Under the pieces are notes generated by a model. That model was not told the origin of the DNA. It searched no databases and was given only the letters and a program-made list of their open reading frames with translations. Position numbers and translations under genes: made by a program. Shown piece by piece: positions 1-9,464 of a DNA stretch of 61,592 nt. Numbering within the stretch: position 1 is the stretch's first letter; each line of letters starts with the position of its first letter. Source of the DNA: Chryseobacterium gleum (GTDB lineage: Bacteria > Bacteroidota > Bacteroidia > Flavobacteriales_D > Crocinitomicaceae); the NCBI GenBank assembly GCA_945862165.1, contig CAMAXI010000013.1:1-61592 (forward strand). Reading direction: 5' to 3'.

Positions 1-108
<108 letters not shown>

Positions 109-114
109 TACAGA

Positions 115-144
115 AACCCAACCCCATAAAGGTTGGGTTTTTTT
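115..144 (+). terminator. Rho-independent terminator of the rRNA operon
   Basis: A 9-bp stem AACCCAACC / GGTTGGGTT (115-123 and 131-139) with a 7-nt loop runs into a T tract. It directly follows the 5S RNA. Confidence 0.9.
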
Positions 145-210
145 GTGCGGTAGAGTTTGTGAAATATAAAGCCTTATTAACATGTAGGAGATTTTCAAAC
201 TCTAAAGTAT

Positions 211-240
211 AAAAAAAAGCCTAGCGTTAACTAGGCTTTA
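211..240 (-). terminator. Rho-independent terminator for the YdcH-like gene
   Basis: Stem AAAGCCTAG / CTAGGCTTT with loop TTAACG on the minus strand is followed by an eight-base T run (A run at 211-218 on plus). It lies 17 bases past the stop of the minus-strand gene. Confidence 0.85.
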
Positions 241-256
241 ATTCATGATGAATAGT

Positions 257-490
257 TTAATTCTTTGTAAGTAATGCAAATAACTCATCTTTTATTTTAA
301 CGCGTTCTATACGTAAACGATTCAAAACTTCATCACTCGTGTTTTCAGCACCAGTTTCAATTCTATGAATCTCATTATTTACTTCATGATAGCTTCCAAA
401 TAATTTTTTAAAGTGATTATTTGAAATTTTCAGTTCATGAATTTTTTGTTCTAGCTCAGGGAATTCGCTATGTAAGTCGTGTTTTTCCAT
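257..490 (-). CDS. YdcH/DUF465-like small helical protein
   Basis: A 77-residue, charged, wholly helical protein. It begins with the pattern HDLHSEFPELEQKIHELK and continues as a coiled coil ending in KDELFALL, which matches the DUF465 (YdcH) family of short helical proteins of unknown function. There is no signal peptide or membrane segment, so a cytoplasmic location is inferred. It is a single-gene transcription unit: a TACATTTG promoter box lies 25 bases upstream and a strong terminator follows. The family assignment rests on length and the N-terminal motif; the biochemical role is not known. Confidence 0.8.
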   Translation of the reverse strand: MEKHDLHSEFPELEQKIHELKISNNHFKKLFGSYHEVNNEIHRIETGAENTSDEVLNRLRIERVKIKDELFALLTKN

Positions 491-514
491 CTTTAATTCG
501 TTTAAGTTATACTA

Positions 515-522
515 CAAATGTA
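515..522 (-). promoter_or_regulatory. Bacteroidota -7 promoter box (TACATTTG)
   Basis: On the minus strand TACATTTG matches TAnnTTTG exactly. It lies 24 bases upstream of the ATG of the YdcH-like gene, leaving a leader of roughly 20 nt. Confidence 0.55.
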
Positions 523-589
523 GCTGGCTTAAACTCATTTTAGTATGACTTATGTCAGGTTAATAAACGATAAAACTCTCTAAAAATAA

Positions 590-2653
590 TTACTCTTCAT
601 AACTCACCTCGACATTTTTTACATATCCAATGATTTTAAATTCTGTCCGACGGTTTTTTTGTCGACCTTCAGGTGTTGAGTTAGGAGCGATAGGTTTACC
701 TTCACCATAACCTTTAGCTATTAATCTCGCTTTATCTATTCCATGACCAATTAAGTAATTAACAACGCTCTCTGCACGTGCTTGTGAAAGCTTTTGATTA
801 TAATCGTTTGTACCAACATCATCGGTATGTGAACTAATTTCAATAATTAATTTTGGATTATCTTTTAACAAGTTCACTAAATCTTTATCTAGATTTTCCT
901 GTGATTCTTGTCGTAATTCTGCTTTTGCGGTTTCATAGTAAATATTGGATATAACAATGGAACCTTTTGGTGTTTGTTTTATGCCAATATTTGTGCGAAT
1001 TGTATCTGATTTAGTTATTGTATCTGTCGATACTTCTATTTTTTTGTTTAAGTAACCTTGTCCTTCTGCAAGTACTTTATAGTTTTTTCCCTGTTCAACT
1101 TGAAATGAATATTCCCCTTTTTCATTAGTTATAGTTGTTTTTAAGAGTGATTCGGTGGAATCTTTGTTTATTTTAAAAAGTGAAACTGGTGTTTTGGCAA
1201 CTGGTGCAATCGATTTTTCTATGCTATCACTACTAACTTCGATTATTTTACCTGCGATAAATATGTTCAAGTATTGAGGATCTGTATATTCATAAATATC
1301 ATCGCAGCATGTTTCATTCATAAGACTAATGCCACCTTTTCGGTTTGATACAAAAAATCCAGATTTTTCCTTTGTATTTTTTCCTTTTACATAATAGATA
1401 TCATCTGCACTGGAATTGAATGGTGCTCCAATATTTTCTGGTAAGCTCCATGTTTTAATTTCACCTACACTTTGAAAAATATCCAGTTCTCCTAGTCCTG
1501 GAAAACCATCCGAACTGAAATACAATGTTTTGTTTTCGTTGTCGTATGTCGGTGTGATCTCATCACCTACAGTATTAATTGTTCCTCCAATATTTTTAGG
1601 GTCTTTATAAATTTTCTTTTTACTATCGTAAGTCGTGTACCATATATCTAAACCACCTTTGCTTGATTGTGTTCGATCGGATACAAAATAAACAACTTCT
1701 TGATTTTTTTTACTGTCTATACCAACAGCTGGCATTGTAGCGGTAAATTCCTCACTATTCACCGTGTTACCTAAATCTTTTGGTTCAGTCCATGTTTCTT
1801 TTTCTTTTGTAGAAACAAATAATCTACATATCATTTTCCCTTCAAAGTTGGGTTTACATTTGGTAAAGTAGAATCGTTTTCCATCGGGCGATATTGCTCC
1901 ATTCCCAACATTTACGTTTTTTTCATTGAACGGTCCTTTTAATGCTTGTCCTCCATTCCATTCTTTATTTGTTTTTTTAGCGACATAGAGTTTTCTAACA
2001 GGAATTGAATCTTTTTTTTCTAAATCGTATAATTCTAGATCTTCTTCATTTAATGATCCGTATATAAATGTATTTGAATCAAGTATTAACGGTGAAGCTT
2101 CGATATGCGCTTTATTGATGGATTCATTTAAATGTTTTACGAGTGCACTGTATTTACCTTTGGATAACTCAATAGCGGTGTCACAACCTACAATTTCAGC
2201 TTTTGCTAATTTTTTAAGTTGTTTTATATTTTCGATATCCGAATTATTTTTACTTGTGGTAAACTTGGTGTATTCTGCTTTAGCCGCTTCATAATTTCCA
2301 TTTGCCTTTAACATTCGTGCATAATAAAATTGTGCATCTGGAAACTTTTTAATTTGATTTTCAACGATAATTTTGTAAGCTTTTTCTGATTTTTGGTAAT
2401 CACGCGCTTGTTTGTAAAGTTGTGCTATTTCATACCAATTTTCATAGGAGTTTGGATTATTCTTTAAAAAAGCTTCATAATATGCAATTGCCGAATAAAT
2501 ATCCCCTAATCGTATCGCATTTTCAGCAAAGCGTTTTAATTGAAAATCCTTTAAATTATCTGTATTTACAGGTGCTTGTGCATTTGAAAAAAAAGGGTTA
2601 AAAATACAAGTTAATAGTAAAAAAAGAAATGTGATTTTTAAGATTTTGTTCAT
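590..2653 (-). CDS. PorE-like OmpA family lipid/peptidoglycan-anchoring protein
   Basis: A 687-residue exported protein. A signal peptide ends around NAQA (residue 26). TPR-like helices follow (about 30-150, with SYENWYEIAQLYKQARDYQKS), then PD40/WD40-type beta-propeller blades (about 190-440, with YFVSDRTQ and YFSSDGFPGLGELDIF), a carboxypeptidase-regulatory-like beta domain (about 455-545) and a C-terminal OmpA peptidoglycan-binding domain (about 570-687, with SSHTDDVG, NQKLSQARAESV and GKPIAPN...RQKNRRTEF). TPR, propeller, CRD and OmpA in this order is the architecture described for PorE of the type IX secretion system (T9SS). It was likely anchored to peptidoglycan in the periplasm. A second protein of the same layout lies at 34622-37012, so which one, if either, is the true PorE is unresolved. 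It is transcribed alone, divergent from the Nif3-like gene. Confidence 0.85.
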   Translation of the reverse strand: MNKILKITFLFLLLTCIFNPFFSNAQAPVNTDNLKDFQLKRFAENAIRLGDIYSAIAYYEAFLKNNPNSYENWYEIAQLYKQARDYQKSEKAYKIIVENQIKKFPDAQFYYARMLKANGNYEAAKAEYTKFTTSKNNSDIENIKQLKKLAKAEIVGCDTAIELSKGKYSALVKHLNESINKAHIEASPLILDSNTFIYGSLNEEDLELYDLEKKDSIPVRKLYVAKKTNKEWNGGQALKGPFNEKNVNVGNGAISPDGKRFYFTKCKPNFEGKMICRLFVSTKEKETWTEPKDLGNTVNSEEFTATMPAVGIDSKKNQEVVYFVSDRTQSSKGGLDIWYTTYDSKKKIYKDPKNIGGTINTVGDEITPTYDNENKTLYFSSDGFPGLGELDIFQSVGEIKTWSLPENIGAPFNSSADDIYYVKGKNTKEKSGFFVSNRKGGISLMNETCCDDIYEYTDPQYLNIFIAGKIIEVSSDSIEKSIAPVAKTPVSLFKINKDSTESLLKTTITNEKGEYSFQVEQGKNYKVLAEGQGYLNKKIEVSTDTITKSDTIRTNIGIKQTPKGSIVISNIYYETAKAELRQESQENLDKDLVNLLKDNPKLIIEISSHTDDVGTNDYNQKLSQARAESVVNYLIGHGIDKARLIAKGYGEGKPIAPNSTPEGRQKNRRTEFKIIGYVKNVEVSYEE

Positions 2654-2678
2654 AGTATAGTGTGTTGTTTCAAATAGT

Positions 2679-2686
2679 TACTTTTG
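2679..2686 (+). promoter_or_regulatory. -7 promoter box (TACTTTTG) of the nif3-like operon
   Basis: TACTTTTG matches TAnnTTTG and lies 25 bases before the ATG at 2712. It sits in the 58-base divergent spacer shared with the PorE-like gene. Confidence 0.55.
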
Positions 2687-2711
2687 TGTTCAATTTGAAA
2701 AATGTTTTACT

Positions 2712-3806
2712 ATGCGAATATATGATATTCTTTCCTATTTAGAAAGTAAGTTTCCAATAAGTAGCCAAGCTTCCTTTGATAATTGTGGCTTATTAGTTGG
2801 TGATAATCAAGCGAAAGTGAAAGGAGTTTTACTTTGTTTAGATTGTACTGAAGCGGTGGTTGATGAGGCAATTTCTTTAGGTTGTAACTTAATAATAGCG
2901 CATCATCCATTAATATTTAAGGGGATAAAAAAACTTACAGGGTCAGATTATGTAGAACGTACACTCTTAAAAGCAATTCGTTCGGATATTTCTATTTATG
3001 CGATTCATACGAATTTAGACCATGCTATTGAAGGAGTAAATTCGGAATTTGCACGTCGATTAGGGTTAGTGAATTATCGTGTTTTAGACCCCCAACCAAA
3101 TGTTTTAGTGAAGTTGTCTGTTTTTGTTCCAATAGCGTATGTGGAAGTAGTAAAATCTACTATTTTTAATGCTGGTGGAGGTAGCATAGGAAATTATGAT
3201 TCCTGCAGTTTTGCAACAGTAGGTGAGGGTACATTTCGTCCATTGGAAAAATCATCTCCGTATACAGGTCATATCGGTGAAATTTCGCAAGAGACAGAAC
3301 AAAAAATAGAGTTTTTAGTTTCTACACATAAACTTCAAACTGTTATTCAACAAATGGTTGAAGTTCATCCATACGAGGAGGTAGCCTATGATGTTGTTAC
3401 GTTACAAAACAAGAATCATTACGAGGGGAGTGGAATGATAGGGGAGTTGCCAGAATCACTAAATACCATTGATTTTTTGACGCATGTAAAGAAAGTATTC
3501 AAGTGTGGTAGTATTCGACATACAGAACTTCTTGCGAAAGAAATTAAAACGGTAGCACTTTGCGGCGGTTCTGGAAGTTTTTTACTTTCGAAAGCAATTC
3601 GTCAAAAAGCGGATATCTTTATTACCGGTGATTTTAAATACCATGAGTTTTTTGATGCTGATAAACAAATAGTTATTGCTGATATAGGGCATTATGAGAG
3701 TGAACAATTTACTTCTGATTTAATTTATCGTATTTTGACGGAAAAATTTGTTAACTTTGCGTTTAATGTAACAAAGGTTAATACAAATCCTATTAATTAT
3801 TTCTAG
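2712..3806 (+). CDS. Nif3-like dinuclear metal centre protein (YbgI/YqfO family)
   Basis: A 364-residue cytoplasmic protein of the Nif3/DUF34 family (GTP cyclohydrolase I type 2 homologues). Metal-binding motifs are clear: AHHPLIFKG near residues 63-71, AIHTNLDHAIEG near 97-108, and near the C-terminus TGDFKYHEFFDA and ADIGHYESE. The length is that of the long form, in which a PII-like domain (about 125-230, containing EVHPYEEVAYDV) is inserted between the two halves of the Nif3 fold. It forms oligomeric toroids in homologues; the in vivo reaction remains uncertain. Its stop is followed after only 3 bases by the zinc-ribbon gene, so the two are co-transcribed, a pairing often kept in Bacteroidota. 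Confidence 0.93.
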   Translation: MRIYDILSYLESKFPISSQASFDNCGLLVGDNQAKVKGVLLCLDCTEAVVDEAISLGCNLIIAHHPLIFKGIKKLTGSDYVERTLLKAIRSDISIYAIHTNLDHAIEGVNSEFARRLGLVNYRVLDPQPNVLVKLSVFVPIAYVEVVKSTIFNAGGGSIGNYDSCSFATVGEGTFRPLEKSSPYTGHIGEISQETEQKIEFLVSTHKLQTVIQQMVEVHPYEEVAYDVVTLQNKNHYEGSGMIGELPESLNTIDFLTHVKKVFKCGSIRHTELLAKEIKTVALCGGSGSFLLSKAIRQKADIFITGDFKYHEFFDADKQIVIADIGHYESEQFTSDLIYRILTEKFVNFAFNVTKVNTNPINYF

Positions 3807-3809
3807 AAA

Positions 3810-4553
3810 ATGGCTGCAGCAGCAAGTAAAAAAGAAGTATCAGTGGCAGATAAATTAAATGCCCTTTACCAATTACAAAAAATTGATTCTGAAATCGATA
3901 GAATCAGAACTATTCGTGGTGAACTTCCATTAGAAGTACAAGATTTAGAGGACGAATTGCAAGGTCTAGAAACTCGTTTAATTAAATTGCAAGATGAAAT
4001 TAAAGAGTTAGAGCAAGATGCTACAGATCGTAAAAATTCTATCAAAGATTCTGAATTAGCAATTGCTAAATATAAAGAACAACAAAATAACGTTCGTAAT
4101 AATCGTGAATACGAATCTTTGGACAAAGAAATAGAGTTCCAAGATTTAGAAATCAAATTAAACGATAAACGTATCAAAGAATCTAAATATACGCTTACAA
4201 ATAAAAAAGAGTTGTTAGAAGATGCAACTACAAAATTTGAATTACGTAAAGGAGATTTAGCTACTAAAAAAGCGGAGTTAGATGAAATCATTGCTGAAAC
4301 TCAAAAAGAGGAAGAAGCTTTACTTTCTAAATCTGAAAAAGCAAAAAGTGCAGTTGAAGATCGTTTGGTTATTGCTTATACTCGTTTACGTGGAAATGCT
4401 AAAAATGGTTTAGCAGTTGTTCCTGTGGATCGTGATTCTTGTGGAGGATGTTTCAATAAAATTCCACCACAACGTCAGTTAGATATACAAACAAAACGTA
4501 AAATTATCGTTTGCGAGCACTGTGGAAGAATTTTAGTACCAACAGAAGATTAA
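3810..4553 (+). CDS. Coiled-coil zinc-ribbon protein (CT398/CdsZ, DUF164 type)
   Basis: A 247-residue protein: a long antiparallel coiled coil (about 15-185, rich in E, K, L and N with heptad spacing) followed by a C4 zinc ribbon with CGGC at about 210 and CEHC at about 235 (key residues C-x2-C ... C-x2-C). This is the layout of the zf-RING_7/DUF164 family, represented by chlamydial CT398. Its partner is unknown here; family members have been linked to type III secretion and sigma-54 in Chlamydia, which need not apply. It follows the Nif3-like gene with 3 bases between and ends just before a strong terminator. Confidence 0.9.
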   Translation: MAAAASKKEVSVADKLNALYQLQKIDSEIDRIRTIRGELPLEVQDLEDELQGLETRLIKLQDEIKELEQDATDRKNSIKDSELAIAKYKEQQNNVRNNREYESLDKEIEFQDLEIKLNDKRIKESKYTLTNKKELLEDATTKFELRKGDLATKKAELDEIIAETQKEEEALLSKSEKAKSAVEDRLVIAYTRLRGNAKNGLAVVPVDRDSCGGCFNKIPPQRQLDIQTKRKIIVCEHCGRILVPTED

Positions 4554-4572
4554 TCAAATTTTACTCCATATC

Positions 4573-4606
4573 AAAAAAGGCTGATTCAATTGAATCAGCC
4601 TTTTTT
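4573..4606. terminator. Bidirectional rho-independent terminator
   Basis: A perfect palindrome with arms AAAAAAGGCTGATTCAA / TTGAATCAGCCTTTTTT gives a T tract in either direction. It separates the zinc-ribbon gene (plus) from the convergent PKD protein (minus). Confidence 0.9.
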
Positions 4607-4670
4607 GATTTATACCAACTAAATCTTATTATCTCTATTAAACTTCGCTACTTTCGTCACACCTAACTAA

Positions 4671-7600
4671 TTAGCGCATCAAGTGAATATATCCTTCTTT
4701 TATTAGTTTTGCGTCTTGACCAGATGATGGATCCAGTTTCCAGCTAGTTCCGATTACTTTATATGCATATACATCATTGTTCTGTAATTCTCCTTTGTAA
4801 AAACCATCCCAACCATCTTCGATGTTGTTAGTCTTGAATATTAATTCACCCCAACGGTTATAGATTTCAAAGGTTTCTAAACTTTTAACCCCCCAACCTT
4901 TTACGTAAATAACATCGTTTATACCGTCTCCATTAGGAGTAAATGTAGTTGGAAGCTTTAAGTGTGTTTCTGGTTTAACCGTAATTTTAAAAACACCATT
5001 ATTTGTGAATCCACAGTTGTTGTTATCCTTCATTAATACCGTGTACATAATATCTTTTAAAGGTTGAGTTATAGGATAAGCACATTGTAAACAACTTAAT
5101 CCGTCTGAAGGCTTCCAGGTAAAGTTGATAGTACCGTTTTGATTATCAATTGGTAATTTAACTTTTTCGCCAATAATTATAGTTGTATCCCAAGAAATAG
5201 GATTGATATCTTCGATCACTACTGCAAGTACATCATCTGTTGACGAACAATGATTAATAGTATCGTTTACTGTTACGGTGTAAATCGTGTTTTTAGAAGG
5301 AGTTAGGTTTGAAGGAGACCAGGTGTAAATATGATTAGTTAACGTGTCTTTGGTACTTAATTTTACTGTTCCTATTCCTTTACAGATAGGTTCAATAATT
5401 CCTTTAACGCTTGGTTTTTTGGATACAACTACTTGTTTTATAGTATCATCTTTACAACCATATGCGTTATTAGATACAAATAAATGAATGTTAAAAGTAT
5501 CCGTTTTTGGGAAGGTGTACGAATTTATATCTTTTGTAATCGTTGTATTATTATCATATTCCCATTTGTATACATCACTGTTTTCAGAAGTATTTGTAAA
5601 ACTAAATGCATCTCCGAGACAAGTAACAGTATCGTTTAGTATATAGGAACCAAGATCTGTAACAGCAAAATCAGCGTGAACGTAATGCATATTTACATCT
5701 TGAAAATAAGGATTGGAACACCCGTTATTTTGAACAAATAATGTTGCAACTGTTTTTCCAGAAGGAGGTACATAATTATAAGTGTGTTTGGTTGGATTAT
5801 TCAAAGAATCGATAACACCATCTCCAAAATCCCAGCGATACGATTTAACATCAGGTGATGGATTGATCATAGTGAATATTAATTCTTCTCCTTGGCATAT
5901 ATCATTTTTATTAATTGTGAAATTAGCTGTTGGTGATACGACTTCAAATTTAAGTGTGGTATCTTTTTTACAGCCATTAGCCTGTGTGGTTAATGTTAAT
6001 CCAACAGAATATTTACCTTTCTCATAGGTGAACGAAGCAGTAGAATTCGAGGAGCTTGTATTATTTACCCCTAAATTCCACAGAAAATAACAAGGTGTGT
6101 TAAAGCTTGGATTAAAAAAGGAACTGTCTTTGAAGTTTGCGTTAAACGAAGGATTTCCACAACCGATACCGTTTATTACATTGGAAAGTATAATCGGAGT
6201 AGGGTATATTTCAGTGTTTATTTTTCGATAGGTTTGTCCAACACAACCTGTTGCTGTTTCTACAAAGTCAACGATAACTTTTTCAGTATTGGATGTTTTT
6301 CCAGATGGAACATAAAATTTAGGGGATGTTGAATTACTAGTAAAAGTTTTAAATCCGTTCTCGTATGTCCATTTATAGGTGAGTTTTTGAGTGGAAGTAG
6401 CGTTAAATAATACATTATTACCGGCACAAATATAAACCGTTGAATCTTGCGGATTTATTGTTGGTATAGCAGTAATTTGAATACTTGGTTTGTAGGTAGG
6501 GATAAAATTTAAATAACTCTTGGAAAAACCATTGACATCCGTAATAGTTAAAGTGATAAATAATGAGTCGTTTTTTGAATTTGTTGGGTTGAACGTGTGT
6601 GAAATTACTTTCCCTGCACCAGTTCCTCCATCACTGAATTTCCAAGTGTATGTTTTTATCGTAGTGTCAGCAGTACTTGGACCACCATTAAATTTCAAAG
6701 TTACAGGAAGACAAACCGAAGTTACAGTTGTATCATTGTTGGTGATTTTACTTTGTGTAGTAAAGGTGAATTTGGGGTCTAAATCAAAAATTCGAATGTT
6801 AATTTTCGATGTATCAACACAATTGTTTTGATTTCGAGCAATAATTTTTACTACTTGGTTGTCCGCACCATTTGGATCATTTTTAAAAACGAGAACAGAA
6901 TCTTTTGCTAGTGTCCAAACTCTTGGTCTATTCCCTTCTTGTAAAAATGTGAACCCTCTATAGCAATCGTTTGCATAGATGTCGTTCGAGTTTTGAGCGT
7001 CGTATTTGTATTTTTGTCCTGTACTTGCGTCTCCTAGCAAGACATTTCCATTAACAGGATTGAGAATATTTCCGCTAGTGTCTGTGATATTAAAAATAGA
7101 CTTTACAATTCCATAATGAACAATTGAACCAGTCGAATCATCTCCACAAACACCTCCTTTTATAATTTGTTTTATCGTTAAATCACCAAAGTTTAATGTT
7201 GGCACGAAAGTAGAAAGATCAACGATAGTTGTGTCAGGATTTGCGGGGATAATATTTCCTCCAATGTTCCAGCTTACAGTTCCACTACCTTCTGCTTTGT
7301 TTATTAACTTAATGATTGTAGGTGTTTTACAATCCTGTAAATAATCAAAATGCGCGATAGGACCTTTAACTTCTAATGTATGACTTTTACTTACATAGCA
7401 TCCATTGTATTCAGCTGACAATGTAATGGTTTGTTTACCAATCGAATCATTAAACAAAAAGTTGCCTTCCTTATATTGAAAACAAGCAGAAAGAAGTTCT
7501 TTATCCGAGCTATAATTCCAAGCGGATATTTTTGCTTGTGTAGCTAAATCTGTTGTATTTTTAAAATACACACTTTCTCCTCTACATATCGTATCATTCG

Positions 7601-9275
7601 ATAACGTAAAGTCAATAGGTAGTATAGAATCACCTACATGTATTTCTGTTTTCCAGGAAGTATCTGAACAATTGTAGTCATTATCTTTTACAATTAATGT
7701 TGCATAATATATACCAGGTGTTTTATAGGTGTGAATAGGTTTTGTTTGAGCGTTTAAGGTTTGTTTTGTACCATCCCCAAAATCCCATTGCCAAACATCA
7801 ATTGTAGATTTTAAGTGGGAAGTAGATATATCCGTGAAAGTAACATTTAAGTCTTTACAACCTTCATGGATATCTGGGATAATTCTTGCCCACATTTCAC
7901 TAATTGTATCTACGGTAATGGCAATGTTTGATAAGCACCCCGCTTTTGTAATGTATTGGCAATATACTGTATCGATATTAACACCTCTTACCGTGTAGGT
8001 GGAATCAAACGTATTGTAAAAACATTTAGGTGTAGCTGTGTTTGTGTTGCTTGGAAAAGCAGTAGCTTTTTTTGTTTTTGTAATATTTGGGAAAGTCCAA
8101 TAGTAAGAAGCTACAGGTCCTGAATTATTTTGATTTGTAATTTTATAAAAACTTGTTAACGTATCTCGACAAGAATAACTTCGATTGATTCCGATACTAA
8201 TTATTGGATCTTGCACATAAATATCCATTGTGGTATCGTCAACACATCCATTTGCGTTAACAGTCAAGGTGACTTTATGTTTACCTGGTGTGTAATAATT
8301 AATAGGGCCTGGAGTTTCAAGGTTTGAAGTTGCAATAGATGTTCCAGCGTCAAATTTCCATGTATAGTTTCCAGGGGTTGATTTGTTCAAAAAAAACAAG
8401 GTTGTCATATGGTTGTATTCACTTGGAATACAGGTGGTATCTCTGTTACTTTGTTCTTGGAAATCAGCTAAAGGTTTTCCTATGTTAATAATTTTAGTCA
8501 TAGAATCCGAACATTCATTATTGTCCGTTACAACTAATTTTACATTATATTTTCCATCTTTTGTATAATTCTGTGCATCACCATTCTGATTTATTGATGA
8601 CTTTCCATTTCCAAAATCCCATTTGTAGGTTATTGGTAAAGTAGATGCAGAAGTATTTATGAAAGTGACATTCAGTGGTGCAGTACATGATGAGAGAGCA
8701 GATGGTGTGAAATTAACGGTGGGTTTATCGGTTGTTTTAATCAATTTTGTAATCAAAGTATCAATTTTGGAGCAAGCAGTACTTCCATTTTGATTGAATG
8801 TCATAAAAAAACCTAAATCTTGTAATCCAGCCTTTGTGTAAGTGTAGTTTGTATTTAAGGTATTTGAGCTGTTGTTTCCATCTTGATAATTCCAAACAAT
8901 GCTTGCGTTATTTATTGTCACACCAGTTGGTAATTGATTTTTCAAACTTGCATTGAATACGACATTAAGTGGTACACAACCTTTCGTTGGAGATGCTGTA
9001 ATGACAATTTCTGGTTTAGGAGAAACTTTAATGACAATACCTGTCGGGTTTCCATTGAATTTTACGATATAAGTACCTGGTATAGAGTATGTTATTTGCG
9101 GATTGGATAAGCCTGAACTTTTACCGTCGCCAAAGTCCCAACTACCTGGTCCAGGAGCTGAAAATTGAACTTTCATACCAATACATCCTTCCGTTATATC
9201 TGCAGATTGAGAATAACCTTTAAACGAGAATGTAAATAAAAGAAGCAATAAGCATAGAAAAACGTTACGATTCAT
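4671..9275 (-). CDS. Large PKD-repeat surface protein with T9SS C-terminal domain (CHU_C)
   Basis: A 1534-residue secreted protein. A signal peptide (MNRNVFLCLLLLLFTFSFKGYSQ) precedes about ten PKD-like beta-sandwich repeats; repeat cores such as WDFGDGKSSG, WDFGNGKSS, WQWDFGDGTKQ and YRWDFGDGV each lie before a conserved Y-T-x-x-G-x-Y strand. The last about 90 residues contain PTTFTPNGDGINDV, YNRWGELIF and WDGFYKG, the signature of the gliding-motility-associated C-terminal domain (CHU_C, type B T9SS sorting signal). It should therefore cross the outer membrane by T9SS and stay cell-surface attached or be released. Many paired cysteines suggest disulfides. It diverges from the metalloprotease-porP/sprF genes; SprF-type proteins are typical partners of such CHU_C cargo. 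Substrate or adhesion target cannot be read from the sequence. Confidence 0.93.
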   Translation of the reverse strand: MNRNVFLCLLLLLFTFSFKGYSQSADITEGCIGMKVQFSAPGPGSWDFGDGKSSGLSNPQITYSIPGTYIVKFNGNPTGIVIKVSPKPEIVITASPTKGCVPLNVVFNASLKNQLPTGVTINNASIVWNYQDGNNSSNTLNTNYTYTKAGLQDLGFFMTFNQNGSTACSKIDTLITKLIKTTDKPTVNFTPSALSSCTAPLNVTFINTSASTLPITYKWDFGNGKSSINQNGDAQNYTKDGKYNVKLVVTDNNECSDSMTKIINIGKPLADFQEQSNRDTTCIPSEYNHMTTLFFLNKSTPGNYTWKFDAGTSIATSNLETPGPINYYTPGKHKVTLTVNANGCVDDTTMDIYVQDPIISIGINRSYSCRDTLTSFYKITNQNNSGPVASYYWTFPNITKTKKATAFPSNTNTATPKCFYNTFDSTYTVRGVNIDTVYCQYITKAGCLSNIAITVDTISEMWARIIPDIHEGCKDLNVTFTDISTSHLKSTIDVWQWDFGDGTKQTLNAQTKPIHTYKTPGIYYATLIVKDNDYNCSDTSWKTEIHVGDSILPIDFTLSNDTICRGESVYFKNTTDLATQAKISAWNYSSDKELLSACFQYKEGNFLFNDSIGKQTITLSAEYNGCYVSKSHTLEVKGPIAHFDYLQDCKTPTIIKLINKAEGSGTVSWNIGGNIIPANPDTTIVDLSTFVPTLNFGDLTIKQIIKGGVCGDDSTGSIVHYGIVKSIFNITDTSGNILNPVNGNVLLGDASTGQKYKYDAQNSNDIYANDCYRGFTFLQEGNRPRVWTLAKDSVLVFKNDPNGADNQVVKIIARNQNNCVDTSKINIRIFDLDPKFTFTTQSKITNNDTTVTSVCLPVTLKFNGGPSTADTTIKTYTWKFSDGGTGAGKVISHTFNPTNSKNDSLFITLTITDVNGFSKSYLNFIPTYKPSIQITAIPTINPQDSTVYICAGNNVLFNATSTQKLTYKWTYENGFKTFTSNSTSPKFYVPSGKTSNTEKVIVDFVETATGCVGQTYRKINTEIYPTPIILSNVINGIGCGNPSFNANFKDSSFFNPSFNTPCYFLWNLGVNNTSSSNSTASFTYEKGKYSVGLTLTTQANGCKKDTTLKFEVVSPTANFTINKNDICQGEELIFTMINPSPDVKSYRWDFGDGVIDSLNNPTKHTYNYVPPSGKTVATLFVQNNGCSNPYFQDVNMHYVHADFAVTDLGSYILNDTVTCLGDAFSFTNTSENSDVYKWEYDNNTTITKDINSYTFPKTDTFNIHLFVSNNAYGCKDDTIKQVVVSKKPSVKGIIEPICKGIGTVKLSTKDTLTNHIYTWSPSNLTPSKNTIYTVTVNDTINHCSSTDDVLAVVIEDINPISWDTTIIIGEKVKLPIDNQNGTINFTWKPSDGLSCLQCAYPITQPLKDIMYTVLMKDNNNCGFTNNGVFKITVKPETHLKLPTTFTPNGDGINDVIYVKGWGVKSLETFEIYNRWGELIFKTNNIEDGWDGFYKGELQNNDVYAYKVIGTSWKLDPSSGQDAKLIKEGYIHLMR

Positions 9276-9438
9276 GATTAGGTATTATTGTAATTATATG
9301 TATTCTGTTTTAAGGTTAAATTGTGGTAAAATTACATTTTATAACGTATAAATCATAACATTAGATGCTTAATCTATCGAATTGAGATGCGGATTTTTTT
9401 TCCTATTTGATTATTATAAAAAACTAAAATATTTAAAT

Positions 9439-9446
9439 TATATTTG
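9439..9446 (+). promoter_or_regulatory. -7 promoter box (TATATTTG) of the metalloprotease/lpx run
   Basis: An exact TAnnTTTG match 19 bases before the ATG at 9465. It overlaps an in-frame TTG at 9444, which argues that the TTG is part of the promoter and not a start codon. Confidence 0.6.
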
Positions 9447-9464
9447 GGGTTCATTTTCAAGGAT

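Noticed and set aside
9444-9464. TTG start of the M43 metalloprotease
   Set aside because: The TTG falls inside the TATATTTG promoter box; ATG 9465 gives a proper signal peptide.
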